From Actinomadura cremea (GTDB lineage Bacteria > Actinomycetota > Actinomycetes > Streptosporangiales > Streptosporangiaceae), in contig NZ_BMRF01000024.1 of assembly GCF_014648495.1 (NCBI RefSeq), positions 56,888 to 120,887 on the forward strand: DNA of 64,000 nt. The letters run 5' to 3'. The notes beneath the pieces are model-generated. The model was not told the DNA's origin and made no database searches. It saw only the letters and a list, made by a program, of their open reading frames with translations. Below, in pieces: positions 8,417 to 16,284 of the stretch; position 1 is the first letter of the stretch, and each line of letters begins with the position of its first letter. The translations under genes and the position numbers were made by a program.

Positions 8417-9685
8417 TCAGCCGCCGAGGCCGCCCGCCTCGCGGATCTCTTCGATGCGCGCGTCGTCGTGGCCGAGGACGTCCCGCAGGATCTCCGCCCC
8501 GTGCTCCCCCGCCGCGGGGGCGGGACGGGCGGCGGCGGGCGGGGCCTCGCCGACCGCCCGCACCGGGAACGGGAGCTGGTCGGCGACGAGGCGCCCGGCG
8601 GGCTGCCAGGGCAGGCGGTCGGCGAACTGCGGGTCGGCGGCGATGGTCGCGGGCGTGTTGACCGGCCCGATCGGGACGTCGCCGCGCAGCCCCAGCTCGA
8701 TCCACTCGGCCGACGTCCGCTCCCGGAAGATCTCCGCCAGTTCGCGCCGCAGCGCGAGATCGCCGCGCGCGTGGTCGGCGAGCCGCTCCCCCGGGCGCCG
8801 CTCGAACAGGTCGTCCCGTCCGACGGCGGAGCAGAAGTTGCGCCAGAACTTGCGCTCCGAGGCCATGAACAGCACGTGGCCGTCCTTGGACTCGTAGAAC
8901 TGGTAACGGACGCTGTCGGACATGCCCGCCGTGCCGGGCGGCCGTCGTTCGTGGTCGTCCGCGGGGTTGCCGGTGACCTCGTCCTCGGGGCGCTCGTAGG
9001 CGCGGTGGCCCTCGCTGCGCAGCCAGTCGAACGCCGCCGCCGCGTCCGACTGCGCCACCTCCAGGTGGCACCCCTCGCCGGTCTCCCGCGCGTGCAGGAC
9101 GCCGGCGAGGAGCGCGGTCGCGCCGTAGAGCGGGCCCGCGTTGATGCCGATCGACGTGTGGTCGGGGATCGACGGCAGGCCCTCCGGTCCGGGCACGGGG
9201 GCCACGGTGCCCGCCCACGCGTCGTAGGCGATGCCGTGGCTGGGCAGGTCGCGGTAGGGGCCGGTCGTCCCGTAGCCGGTGATGGTGAGCATGACGACGC
9301 GCGGGTTCGCCGCGCGCAGCCGGTCGTAGCCGAGGCCGCGGCGGTCGAGCCCGCCGGGGCGCATGGCCTCGACGACCGCGTCGGCCGCCGCCACCAGCCG
9401 CAGGAACGTCTCCCGGCCCGCGTCGGTGCGCAGGTCGAGGACGATGCTGCGCTTCCCCCGGCTGATGTGCAGGTGCAGCAGCGAGGAGCCCCGCACGATC
9501 GGCCAGCTCATCGAGCGGATGTAGTCGCCGGACGGCGGCTCCACCTTGATCACGTCGGCGCCGAGGTCGGCGAGCGGGGTGGACACCGCGCCGGGACCGA
9601 GCATCGAGCACTCCACGACGCGCAGCCCCGACAGCAGGCGCGGCCCCCGCGGTTCGCCGTCTCGCGGTCCGCCGTTTCCGTCCAC
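8417..9685 (-). CDS. CaiB/BaiF family CoA transferase (class III)
   Basis: A 422-residue class III CoA transferase, which moves CoA between carboxylates without ATP. Visible marks are LSGLRVVECSMLGPGAVSTPL with LGADVIKVEPPSGDYIRSM, RGKRSIVLDLRTDAGRE, GYGTTGPYRDLPSHGIAYDAWAG, and the C-terminal RTSAEWIELGLRGDVPIGPV. Compared with standard CaiB proteins it has a diverged middle (HERRPPGTAGMSDSVRYQFYESKDG). GTG at 9685 follows GGGAGG. It leads the leftward four-gene operon and is divergent from an enoyl-CoA hydratase. It may load or recycle CoA on a pathway intermediate. Confidence 0.87.
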   Translation of the reverse strand: MDGNGGPRDGEPRGPRLLSGLRVVECSMLGPGAVSTPLADLGADVIKVEPPSGDYIRSMSWPIVRGSSLLHLHISRGKRSIVLDLRTDAGRETFLRLVAAADAVVEAMRPGGLDRRGLGYDRLRAANPRVVMLTITGYGTTGPYRDLPSHGIAYDAWAGTVAPVPGPEGLPSIPDHTSIGINAGPLYGATALLAGVLHARETGEGCHLEVAQSDAAAAFDWLRSEGHRAYERPEDEVTGNPADDHERRPPGTAGMSDSVRYQFYESKDGHVLFMASERKFWRNFCSAVGRDDLFERRPGERLADHARGDLALRRELAEIFRERTSAEWIELGLRGDVPIGPVNTPATIAADPQFADRLPWQPAGRLVADQLPFPVRAVGEAPPAAARPAPAAGEHGAEILRDVLGHDDARIEEIREAGGLGG

Positions 9686-9756
9686 CGTCGCCTCCCGTTG
9701 CTCGCGGTCAGATTGTCTATTATATATAAGCTGTAATCTTGAGACGAGGGGTGACC
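9686..9756. promoter_or_regulatory. AT-rich divergent promoter 3
   Basis: A 71-bp divergent spacer with an AT core (9711-9730) bounded by the inverted pair AGATT (9710-9714) and AATCT (9735-9739). The internal ATATATAAGCTG (9722-9733) matches 1889-1900 at 11 of 12 positions. It probably controls both the CoA-transferase operon and the hydratase at 9757. Confidence 0.5.
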
Positions 9757-10575
9757 GTGGAAGATCCGTACGCGCCGGTGGAGGGACTGCGGACGGCGGT
9801 CGAGGGGGGCGTCCTGCGGCTGACGCTCGACCGGCCGGGGCACCGCAACGCGCTGGACGACACGTCGATGGCCGCGCTGATCCGCGCCCTGGAGAACGCC
9901 GCGACCGACGACGCACTGCGGGCGGTGCTGCTGGACGGCGCGGGCGGCGACTTCTGCAGCGGCTTCGACATCGTCGGCCGCAACGCCCGGACGTCCGGCG
10001 ACGCCCGCCCCCGCACCGGCAGCATCCAGCGGCGGCTGCCCACGCAGGCCAACCGGCTGATCCCGCTGCTGCTGGAGCTCCAGCTCCCGGTGGTGTGCGC
10101 GGTGCGCGGCTGGGCCGTGGGGATCGGCGCGCAGCTCGCGCTCGCCGCCGACTTCACCGTGACCGCGCGGGACGCGGTGTTCTGGTACCCGTTCCTGCGG
10201 CGGGGGTTCACCCCCGACTCCGGCAGCACCTGGCTCCTCCCCCGCGTGGTCGGCCCCGTGCTCGCACGGCGGCTGCTGATGCTGGACCGCAAGTTCAGCG
10301 GCGCCGAGGCGCTGGAGTGGGGCATCGCCCACGCCGCCGTCGAGGCGGACGAGGTGGACGGCGCCGCGCTCGGCCTCGCGCGGGAGCTGGCGGCCGGGCC
10401 CACGGTCGCGCTCGGCCTGACCAAGGCGCTGCTCGCCGCGTCGCCCGACAACGACCTGCGGCGGCACCTGGCGGACGAGGCGTACGCGATGGAGCTCAGC
10501 TCGCGCAGCCCCGACTTCCGGGAAGGGCTGAAGGCGCTGGCGGAGCGGCGCAGGCCCGAGTTCGGCGGCCGGTAG
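9757..10575 (+). CDS. Enoyl-CoA hydratase/isomerase family protein
   Basis: A 272-residue crotonase-fold protein. The two oxyanion-hole regions are visible: DFCSGFDIVGRNA and VVCAVRGWAVGIGAQLALAAD. The second catalytic region reads RRGFTPDSGSTWLLPRVVG, with Asp where classical hydratases have the second Glu, as in many PaaG-like and isomerase-type members, so hydratase chemistry is not assured. I chose GTG at 9757, six bases after GACGAGGG, over GTG at 9751 which abuts it. It appears to be a single-gene transcript, convergent with the next hydratase 28 bp away. Confidence 0.85.
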   Translation: MEDPYAPVEGLRTAVEGGVLRLTLDRPGHRNALDDTSMAALIRALENAATDDALRAVLLDGAGGDFCSGFDIVGRNARTSGDARPRTGSIQRRLPTQANRLIPLLLELQLPVVCAVRGWAVGIGAQLALAADFTVTARDAVFWYPFLRRGFTPDSGSTWLLPRVVGPVLARRLLMLDRKFSGAEALEWGIAHAAVEADEVDGAALGLARELAAGPTVALGLTKALLAASPDNDLRRHLADEAYAMELSSRSPDFREGLKALAERRRPEFGGR

Positions 10576-10603
10576 CGCCGGCCCGGCCTCCCCGGGCACC
10601 GGT

Positions 10604-11398
10604 TCAGTCCACCTTCCAGCGGGGTTCGCGCTTCTCGGCGAAGGCGGCGGGCCCCTCGGTCTGGTCGGGGTGGCCCCACAGGCCGGTCAGCTCGGCGGCG
10701 CCCGCCCGGCAGGCGTCGGTGAGTCCCTGTTCGAGGGCGCCCCACATCGCCCGCTTGGTGGCGCGCAGCGCGGCGGGCGAGTTGCGCGCGATCTTCTCGG
10801 CCAGTTCCTGGGCGGCGTCGCGCAGCCGCTCGGGCGGGTCGACGACCTCGCCGACCAGGCCGAGCTCGCAGGCGCGCGCGGCGCTCATCCTCTCGTACCG
10901 TCCGACGAGCGCCATCCGCAGGACGGCCTCCGCCGGCATCTTGCGCATCAGGCCGATCATCTCGATCGTGCTGGCCTGCCCGACCGACACGTGCGGGTCG
11001 CTGAACGTCGCGTCCGAGGCGGCCAGCACGATGTCGGCGTCCGCGACGAAGTGCAGCCCGCCGCCGGCGCACGCCCCGTTGACCGCGGCGATCACCGGCT
11101 TGTCGATGCCGAGGAACCAGGCGGTGAAGCCGAGGTCCCACCTCTCGACCGACTCCCGGTAGCGCTCCATGCCGATGCCGTCGGTCGCGAGCTCCAGCAC
11201 GTCGGCGCCGGTCTGGAACGACCTGCCGTTGCCGGTGTTGACGATGACCCGGACCCGCGGGTCCTCCGCCAGCTCCGTCCAGGCGGCGCGCAGTTCGTCG
11301 CGCATCCGGTTGTTCATGGCGTTGCGCTGCTCGGGACGGTCGAAGACGAGCCAGCCGACGTGGCCGCGGCGCTCGACGACCAGGGTGCCGTAGTCCAT
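10604..11398 (-). CDS. Enoyl-CoA hydratase/isomerase family protein
   Basis: A 264-residue crotonase-fold protein, close in pattern to the paralogue at 15541. Shared blocks are a VERRG-VGWL-F-RP opening, VNGACAGGGLHFVADADIVLA and DPHVSVGQAS. Residues around FQTGADVLELA and CAGGGLHF form the oxyanion hole. It lies 33 bp after the ligase at 11432-12943 in a leftward pair, so it probably acts on that ligase's product. Both canonical catalytic glutamates are absent at the usual spots, so it could be an isomerase, a hydrolase or a C-C bond-cleaving crotonase rather than a hydratase. Confidence 0.85.
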   Translation of the reverse strand: MDYGTLVVERRGHVGWLVFDRPEQRNAMNNRMRDELRAAWTELAEDPRVRVIVNTGNGRSFQTGADVLELATDGIGMERYRESVERWDLGFTAWFLGIDKPVIAAVNGACAGGGLHFVADADIVLAASDATFSDPHVSVGQASTIEMIGLMRKMPAEAVLRMALVGRYERMSAARACELGLVGEVVDPPERLRDAAQELAEKIARNSPAALRATKRAMWGALEQGLTDACRAGAAELTGLWGHPDQTEGPAAFAEKREPRWKVD

Positions 11399-11431
11399 CG
11401 CGTGGTCCTCCGTTTCAGTCCTGACCGTGCT

Positions 11432-12943
11432 TCAGTCCTCGAGGTGCCGGGCGGCCAGTTCGCGCCGCAGCACCTTGCCGATCTCGTTGCGGGGGAAGTC
11501 GTCCACGAAACGGACCTCGACCGGCACCTTGTAGCCCGCGAGGCGCTCCCGGACGAACGCGCGCAGCGCCTCGGGGTCCGGCGGTTCCCCCGCCGCCGGC
11601 CGCACCCAGGCGACCGGCACCTCGCCGAGCCGGTCGTCGGGGACGCCCGCCACGCAGGCGTCCGCGACCAGGCCGTGGCCCCGCAGGACCTCCTCCACCT
11701 GCTGGGGGACGATCTTCATGCCGCCGCGGTTGATCATGTCGGAGACGCGGCCCTCGATCCACAGGAAGCCGTCCGCGTCGAGGCGTCCGAGGTCGCCGGT
11801 GTGCAGGAAGCCGTCGGCGAGGCGGTCGGCTCCCGCCTGGTCGCCGGTGCCGAACGAGGAGCTGATCCAGATCTCCCCGATCTCGTCGGGCGCCCGCTCC
11901 GCGCCGTCCTCGGCGCGGATGCGGACCGTCACGCCCGGGTGCGGGCGGCCGACGGCGCCCAGCTTCGCGTCGCCGAACTCGCGCACGTCCGCGGCCGTCC
12001 ATCCGGCCACCTCGCCGCCCAGCTCGGTCTGCCCGTAGGAGTTGAGGATGGCGACGCCGAAGCGGTCGCGGAAGCGGCGGGCCTGGACGGGCGGCAGCGG
12101 CGCCGTCACCGAGCGGACCATCCGCAGCGGTTCGAGGCCGGTGACGCGCGCGTCCTCGGCGAGCATGGTCATCATCGCGGGCGCGAGGATGGACGACCTG
12201 ATGCCGAACGTCCGCACCAGGTCCGCGAAGTCGACCGGGTCGAACCGGTCGAGCAGGACCGCGGGCGCCCCGACCCGGAACGCGAACAGGGTGTTCCAGA
12301 TGCCGGCCCACAGCGCGAGCGACGTCGGGATCAGGTTCGGCATCGGCGGGCGCCGCGCCTCGCCCCGCCCGGCCGAACCGGACCGCAGGCGGGCGATCAC
12401 GGTGTCGATGCCGTCGCGGACGCCGTCGTGGCGCAGGACGATCGGCTTGGACGGGCCGGTGGTGCCGGACGTCCGCATGACGATGGCGGCGCCCGCGGGG
12501 AGCGGTTCGGCCCGCGGCCCCGTCTCCGCCGCCGGTCGGGCGGTGCGGCGCCCGCCGCCCTCGTCCACCAGCAGGTCGTGGGCGGGCGGGACGCGCCCGG
12601 CGTGGGCCGCGCCGACGAGGACCGTCGCGGGGCGCGCCGCGCGGAGATGGTCGTGCAGCTCCGCGTCGGGAAGCCGGGCGTTGACCGGGACGTGGACGCC
12701 GCCGGCGAGCCACGTCCCGAACATGGCCTCGACCGCCTCCGCGCCCGTGTCGACGACGCTCGCGACGGCGCGGCCGTCCATCGGTCCCAGCCGACCGGCC
12801 AGCTCGCGCGCCGCCGTGCACAGCTCGTCCAGCGTGCGGCGGCCGTCCTTCCAGTGCAGCACGGGGCTCCGCGGCGCCGCCGGATGCCGGGTCAGGAACG
12901 CGGCGAGCCCCTCGTCCTCCGGCGTGTCCACCCGTTCGGGCAT
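11432..12943 (-). CDS. Acyl-CoA ligase (AMP-binding), divergent P-loop
   Basis: A 503-residue adenylate-forming ligase. The P-loop reads MRTSGTTGPSKPIVLRH, with a shifted lysine (PSKP rather than PKG). NSYGQTELGGEVAGW, FLHTGDLGRLDADGFLWIEGR and the A10 lysine region RNEIGKVLRRELA are intact. The ATG at 12943 lies nine bases after AAGGGAG. It begins a leftward pair with the hydratase at 10604 and is separated from the genes upstream by a strong hairpin (12969-13018). Substrate unknown. Confidence 0.87.
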   Translation of the reverse strand: MPERVDTPEDEGLAAFLTRHPAAPRSPVLHWKDGRRTLDELCTAARELAGRLGPMDGRAVASVVDTGAEAVEAMFGTWLAGGVHVPVNARLPDAELHDHLRAARPATVLVGAAHAGRVPPAHDLLVDEGGGRRTARPAAETGPRAEPLPAGAAIVMRTSGTTGPSKPIVLRHDGVRDGIDTVIARLRSGSAGRGEARRPPMPNLIPTSLALWAGIWNTLFAFRVGAPAVLLDRFDPVDFADLVRTFGIRSSILAPAMMTMLAEDARVTGLEPLRMVRSVTAPLPPVQARRFRDRFGVAILNSYGQTELGGEVAGWTAADVREFGDAKLGAVGRPHPGVTVRIRAEDGAERAPDEIGEIWISSSFGTGDQAGADRLADGFLHTGDLGRLDADGFLWIEGRVSDMINRGGMKIVPQQVEEVLRGHGLVADACVAGVPDDRLGEVPVAWVRPAAGEPPDPEALRAFVRERLAGYKVPVEVRFVDDFPRNEIGKVLRRELAARHLED

Positions 12944-12968
12944 CCTCACCCGCTCCCTTCCGCCGTCC

Positions 12969-13018
12969 CCGTCCTCCGGGGCTGCGCCGGGCGCGATCGG
13001 CGAAGCCCCGGAGGACGG
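12969..13018 (-). terminator. Perfect 15-bp hairpin after the acyl-CoA dehydrogenase gene
   Basis: A perfect inverted repeat: CCGTCCTCCGGGGCT at 12969-12983 pairs with AGCCCCGGAGGACGG at 13004-13018 around a 20-nt loop. It lies 5 bp past the leftward dehydrogenase stop (13023) and before the next leftward gene, so it is probably a terminator separating two operons. No T-run follows. Confidence 0.6.
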
Positions 13019-13022
13019 CGTC

Positions 13023-14198
13023 TCATCGGCGCTCCAGATGCCGCGCCAGGTTCTCGAGGTGCTCCTCGGGACGGCCGAGCAGCTCACCGCTCGTCCAGGC
13101 CCGCTTGTAGTACAGGTGGGCGTCGTGTTCCCAGGTGAAGCCGATGCCGCCGTGCAGCTGGATGGTCTCGGCCGCGACGCGCACGAAGGCGTCCGAGCAG
13201 TACGCCTGGGCGACGGCGGCGGTCACGTCGAGGTCCGGGAGGTCGCGCAGGTCACCGGCGTCCGTCCCGTGTCCCGCGACGGCCTCGGCGGCGGCCTGCG
13301 CGGCGGCCTGCGCGGCCGAGCGCGCCGACTCCACGCGGATCAGCATCTCGGCGGCGCGCTGCTTGACCGCCTGGAAGCTCCCGATCGGGCGGCCGAACTG
13401 GACGCGCGTCCCGGCGTGCCCGACGACCGCGTCCAGGCAGGCGGCGGCGCCCCCGGCCTGCTCGGCGGCGAGCAGGGCGCGTCCCACGTCGAGGGCGCGG
13501 GCGTACGCGGCGGAGGCGTCCGGGGGGCCGATACGGCGGGCGGGCGTGCCCTCGAAGCGCAGTTCCGCCTGCTTGCGGGTGGGGTCGAGGGTCACGAGCG
13601 GGGTCGCGGTGAACCCGGGCGCTCCGGCCTCGACGGCGAACACGGCGACACCGCCGCCGTCGCCGTCGCCGCCGCCGTCATCGCCGTCCGTGCGGGCCGG
13701 GACGAGCACGAGGTCGGCGCTCGCCCCGTCCACCACGAACCCGGCCGTCCCGTGGAGGAGGTGCCCGTTCCCGCCGCCGGCGGCCTCGACGAGGTTTCCG
13801 GACGGGAGCGGGCGTCCGTCCGGGTCGGACGTCACGACCGCGGCCGTCCGCGCGCCCGCGCAGAGATCGGGCAGGTGGCGGCGGCGCGCGTCCTCGTCGT
13901 CGAGGGCGAGCAGGAGGGGGATCGCGAGCGCGGCCGTGGACAAAAGGGGCGCGCACAGCAGCGCGCGGCCCGCCTCCTCGAAGACGACGCCCAGTTCGGC
14001 GTGCGTGTATCCCTGGCCGCCGTACTCCTCCGGGACGGCGAGCCCGGCGACGCCGAGTTCGCCGCAGAGCCGCCGCCACGTCCCGCCGTCCCAGCCGAGC
14101 ACCGTGTCCATCCGCCGCCGCACCTCGGCGGGCGGCGACACGCCGCGCAGCATCTCCCGGACCGCGCCGCGCAGCAGATCGCGGTCGCCGGCGCTCAC
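13023..14198 (-). CDS. Acyl-CoA dehydrogenase, ~390-aa short type
   Basis: A 391-residue acyl-CoA dehydrogenase. The key motifs are VPEEYGGQGYTHAELGVVFEEA, VQFGRPIGSFQAVKQRAAEM and the C-terminal QLHGGIGFTWEHDAHLYYKRA. Like the enzyme at 3291 it ends soon after this block and lacks the long 'AERVLGLP' tail. A Gly/Asp-rich insertion (GDDGGGDGDGGG) interrupts the middle beta-domain. GTG at 14198 overlaps the stop of the MaoC-type gene upstream by 4 bp (GTGA). The long-type enzyme at 16281 is a plausible hetero-oligomer partner. Confidence 0.87.
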   Translation of the reverse strand: MSAGDRDLLRGAVREMLRGVSPPAEVRRRMDTVLGWDGGTWRRLCGELGVAGLAVPEEYGGQGYTHAELGVVFEEAGRALLCAPLLSTAALAIPLLLALDDEDARRRHLPDLCAGARTAAVVTSDPDGRPLPSGNLVEAAGGGNGHLLHGTAGFVVDGASADLVLVPARTDGDDGGGDGDGGGVAVFAVEAGAPGFTATPLVTLDPTRKQAELRFEGTPARRIGPPDASAAYARALDVGRALLAAEQAGGAAACLDAVVGHAGTRVQFGRPIGSFQAVKQRAAEMLIRVESARSAAQAAAQAAAEAVAGHGTDAGDLRDLPDLDVTAAVAQAYCSDAFVRVAAETIQLHGGIGFTWEHDAHLYYKRAWTSGELLGRPEEHLENLARHLERR

Positions 14199-15448
14199 GG
14201 ACGCTCCCGCGCGAAGCGGTCGATGGTCGCGTCGAACGCCGCGCCGAGCGTCGCCGCCCCGCCGGGCGGCTCGGGCGGCCGGACGGGGCCGTGCTCGCGG
14301 CTCGGCAGCAGGATCGTCGCGGACGCGGGCGAGGTCGTCTCGCCGCGCTGGTTGCGGGTCCGCAGGTCGACGTCGACGGCCGGGCGGCCGCCGCCGGCCA
14401 GGTAGCGGCGGGTGACCTCGCCCTCCGCCCACTGGACGTCGCCGACGTAGTTGAACTTCCGGAACTCGACGCGCAGCCGCCACAGCCACGCGTCGTCCCC
14501 CATCCAGTCGGTGCAGGCGTGGACCAGCCAGGTCTCGCGCATCCGGCCGTAGTCGAACGTCGTCGGGTTCCCGGACCGGCGGGCGAACGCCGGGTCCCAG
14601 TGGACGCGCTGCATGGCGTCCGGAACGCCGAGTTCGTCCCGGTGGTAGAAGCGCGGGACGCGCCGCCGGTTCTTGTAGGCGAGGCGCAGCGGCGCGACGT
14701 CGTACATGCCCATGCCCATGCCGACGTGCCAGCAGACCATGTCGGTGACGGTCAGCGGGCCCTTGACGAGCGGGCCGATCCGGTCACCGGTCCGGACGTC
14801 CTCCCACCAGCGCGGTTCGGCCCCGCGCGGGGCCTCGGCGGCGTACGCGGCGTCCAGTTCGGCGATGCCGTCCTCGTCCCAGGGCTCGATGGCGACGCCG
14901 TCGTACTTCTTGCGCTCGCGCGCCTTTTCGCGTTCCGTCCGGTACATCATGCGGTACTGCGCGCCGAGCAGGGCGCCGTCGTCGGTCTGGAACGCCTGCG
15001 CGGTCCACTCCTGGACGCCCCGGCCGCCGAACTCGCTCGGCTTGTCGACGACGCCGACGAGGGCGGTGCGGCGCAGGATCTCGTGGCCGGGTTCCAGCGG
15101 GGCCCACCACTCGCGCTCGCTCGCCGCGTAGAAGGCGTGCACGCCCCGGAGCGGGTCGCCGCGCAGCTCGTCCTGCCGGGCCAGTTCCGCCTCGCTGAGC
15201 GCGTCCTCCCCGATCAGGCTGTCGCCGCCGACGAGCGGCGGCGGCGCGATCGGCCCCTTCCACCGCGTGCCCGCGGCGTACGCCGGGTCGGACCACAGCG
15301 GGTTGTCGTCACCGTAGGACCACGCGACGTGCCGGAAGGCGTCCTCGCCCGGACGCCGGTAGTGCGGGCGCGCCGGGTACGCCTGCGGGATCCCGATGCG
15401 GGCCCGCAGCCGGGCCACGCCCTCGTCCGTGATCGTGCCGGTGGTCAA
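14195..15448 (-). CDS. Two-domain MaoC/FAS1-like dehydratase
   Basis: A 417-residue protein with an N-terminal FAS1-like/MaoC-N dehydratase domain (roughly residues 1-190: HVAWSYGDDNPLWSDPAYA, EREWWAPLEPGHEI) and a second hot-dog-like half (VTDMVCWHVGMGMGMYDV, NPTTFDYGRMRETWLVHACTDWMGD). Double hot-dog proteins of this kind are probable enoyl-CoA hydratases in actinobacterial steroid and aromatic clusters. The best start is TTG at 15448, as no in-frame ATG or GTG nearby keeps the conserved N-terminus; the ribosome site is weak. It leads a leftward pair with the short acyl-CoA dehydrogenase. Confidence 0.8.
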   Translation of the reverse strand: MTTGTITDEGVARLRARIGIPQAYPARPHYRRPGEDAFRHVAWSYGDDNPLWSDPAYAAGTRWKGPIAPPPLVGGDSLIGEDALSEAELARQDELRGDPLRGVHAFYAASEREWWAPLEPGHEILRRTALVGVVDKPSEFGGRGVQEWTAQAFQTDDGALLGAQYRMMYRTEREKARERKKYDGVAIEPWDEDGIAELDAAYAAEAPRGAEPRWWEDVRTGDRIGPLVKGPLTVTDMVCWHVGMGMGMYDVAPLRLAYKNRRRVPRFYHRDELGVPDAMQRVHWDPAFARRSGNPTTFDYGRMRETWLVHACTDWMGDDAWLWRLRVEFRKFNYVGDVQWAEGEVTRRYLAGGGRPAVDVDLRTRNQRGETTSPASATILLPSREHGPVRPPEPPGGAATLGAAFDATIDRFARERP

Positions 15449-15540
15449 GGCTCATCCCGTCCCTTCACGGCCTGGAGTGCGCTGCGCTTATTTTATACAA
15501 TATTACTTCTGCGGCTTCCAAGAGGCGACGGGAGACGGAC
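15449..15540. promoter_or_regulatory. AT-rich divergent promoter 4
   Basis: A 92-bp divergent region with an AT-rich core at 15487-15511 (TTATTTTATACAATATTACT). It lies between the leftward MaoC-type operon and the rightward hydratase/dehydrogenase operon. GGGAG near 15530 is the ribosome site for the GTG at 15541. Confidence 0.45.
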
Positions 15541-16284
15541 GTGCACGATGACGGCACGCTGCTGGTCGAGCGGCGGGGCCCGGTCGGCTGGCTGACCTTC
15601 AACCGGCCCGCGGTCGGCAACGCCATGGACGCCGCGATGATGGCCGCGCTGCCGGACGCCTGGCGCGACCTCGACGGCGACCCGGACGTCCGCGCGATCG
15701 TCGTCACCGGCGCCGGACGGGCGTTCCAGACCGGCCTCGACATGGCGCAGCTCAGCCGCGACCCCGGCGCCCTCCGGGAGATGTCGCGGCGCACGAAGCG
15801 CGCCGACCCGCGCCTCACCGGCCTGCACCTGGGCGTCACGACACCGGTCGTCACGGCGGTGAACGGCGTCTGCGCCGGCGGCGGGCTGCACTTCGTCGCC
15901 GACTCCGACATCGTCATCGCGTCCGACCGCGCCGCCTTCCTCGACCCGCACGTCAGCGTCGGGCAGGCGAGCGCCTTCGAACCGATCGGCATGGTGCGCC
16001 GCGCGTCCTTCGGCCCCGTCGCCCGGATGGCGCTGACCGGCGCGCACGAACGCGTCGACGCCGAGACGGCGCGGCGGCTCGGCTGGGTGAGCGAGGTCGT
16101 CCCCGCCGGCGGCCTGCGGGACGCCGCGCAGCGGCTCGGCGAACTGCTCGCCCGCAACGACCCGGCGGCCGTCGCCGCGACCAAGCGCGCCCTGTGGCGT
16201 GCCCTCGAAACCGGGCTGCGCGAGGCGCGGGGTTTCCCACCCGCGCCCCCGGACACCGACACGAGCGAAGGAAGCAATCCATGA
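15541..16284 (+). CDS. Enoyl-CoA hydratase/isomerase family protein
   Basis: A 247-residue crotonase-fold protein, a paralogue of 10604-11398: VERRGPVGWLTFNRP, FQTGLDMAQLS, VNGVCAGGGLHFVADSDIVIA and DPHVSVGQASAFEPIGMV are nearly superimposable. The C-terminus is shorter and Pro-rich (GFPPAPPDTDTSEGSNP). It overlaps the following dehydrogenase by 4 bp (ATGA), so the two are made together. As in its paralogue the classical catalytic glutamates are not obvious, and the exact reaction is uncertain. Confidence 0.85.
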   Translation: MHDDGTLLVERRGPVGWLTFNRPAVGNAMDAAMMAALPDAWRDLDGDPDVRAIVVTGAGRAFQTGLDMAQLSRDPGALREMSRRTKRADPRLTGLHLGVTTPVVTAVNGVCAGGGLHFVADSDIVIASDRAAFLDPHVSVGQASAFEPIGMVRRASFGPVARMALTGAHERVDAETARRLGWVSEVVPAGGLRDAAQRLGELLARNDPAAVAATKRALWRALETGLREARGFPPAPPDTDTSEGSNP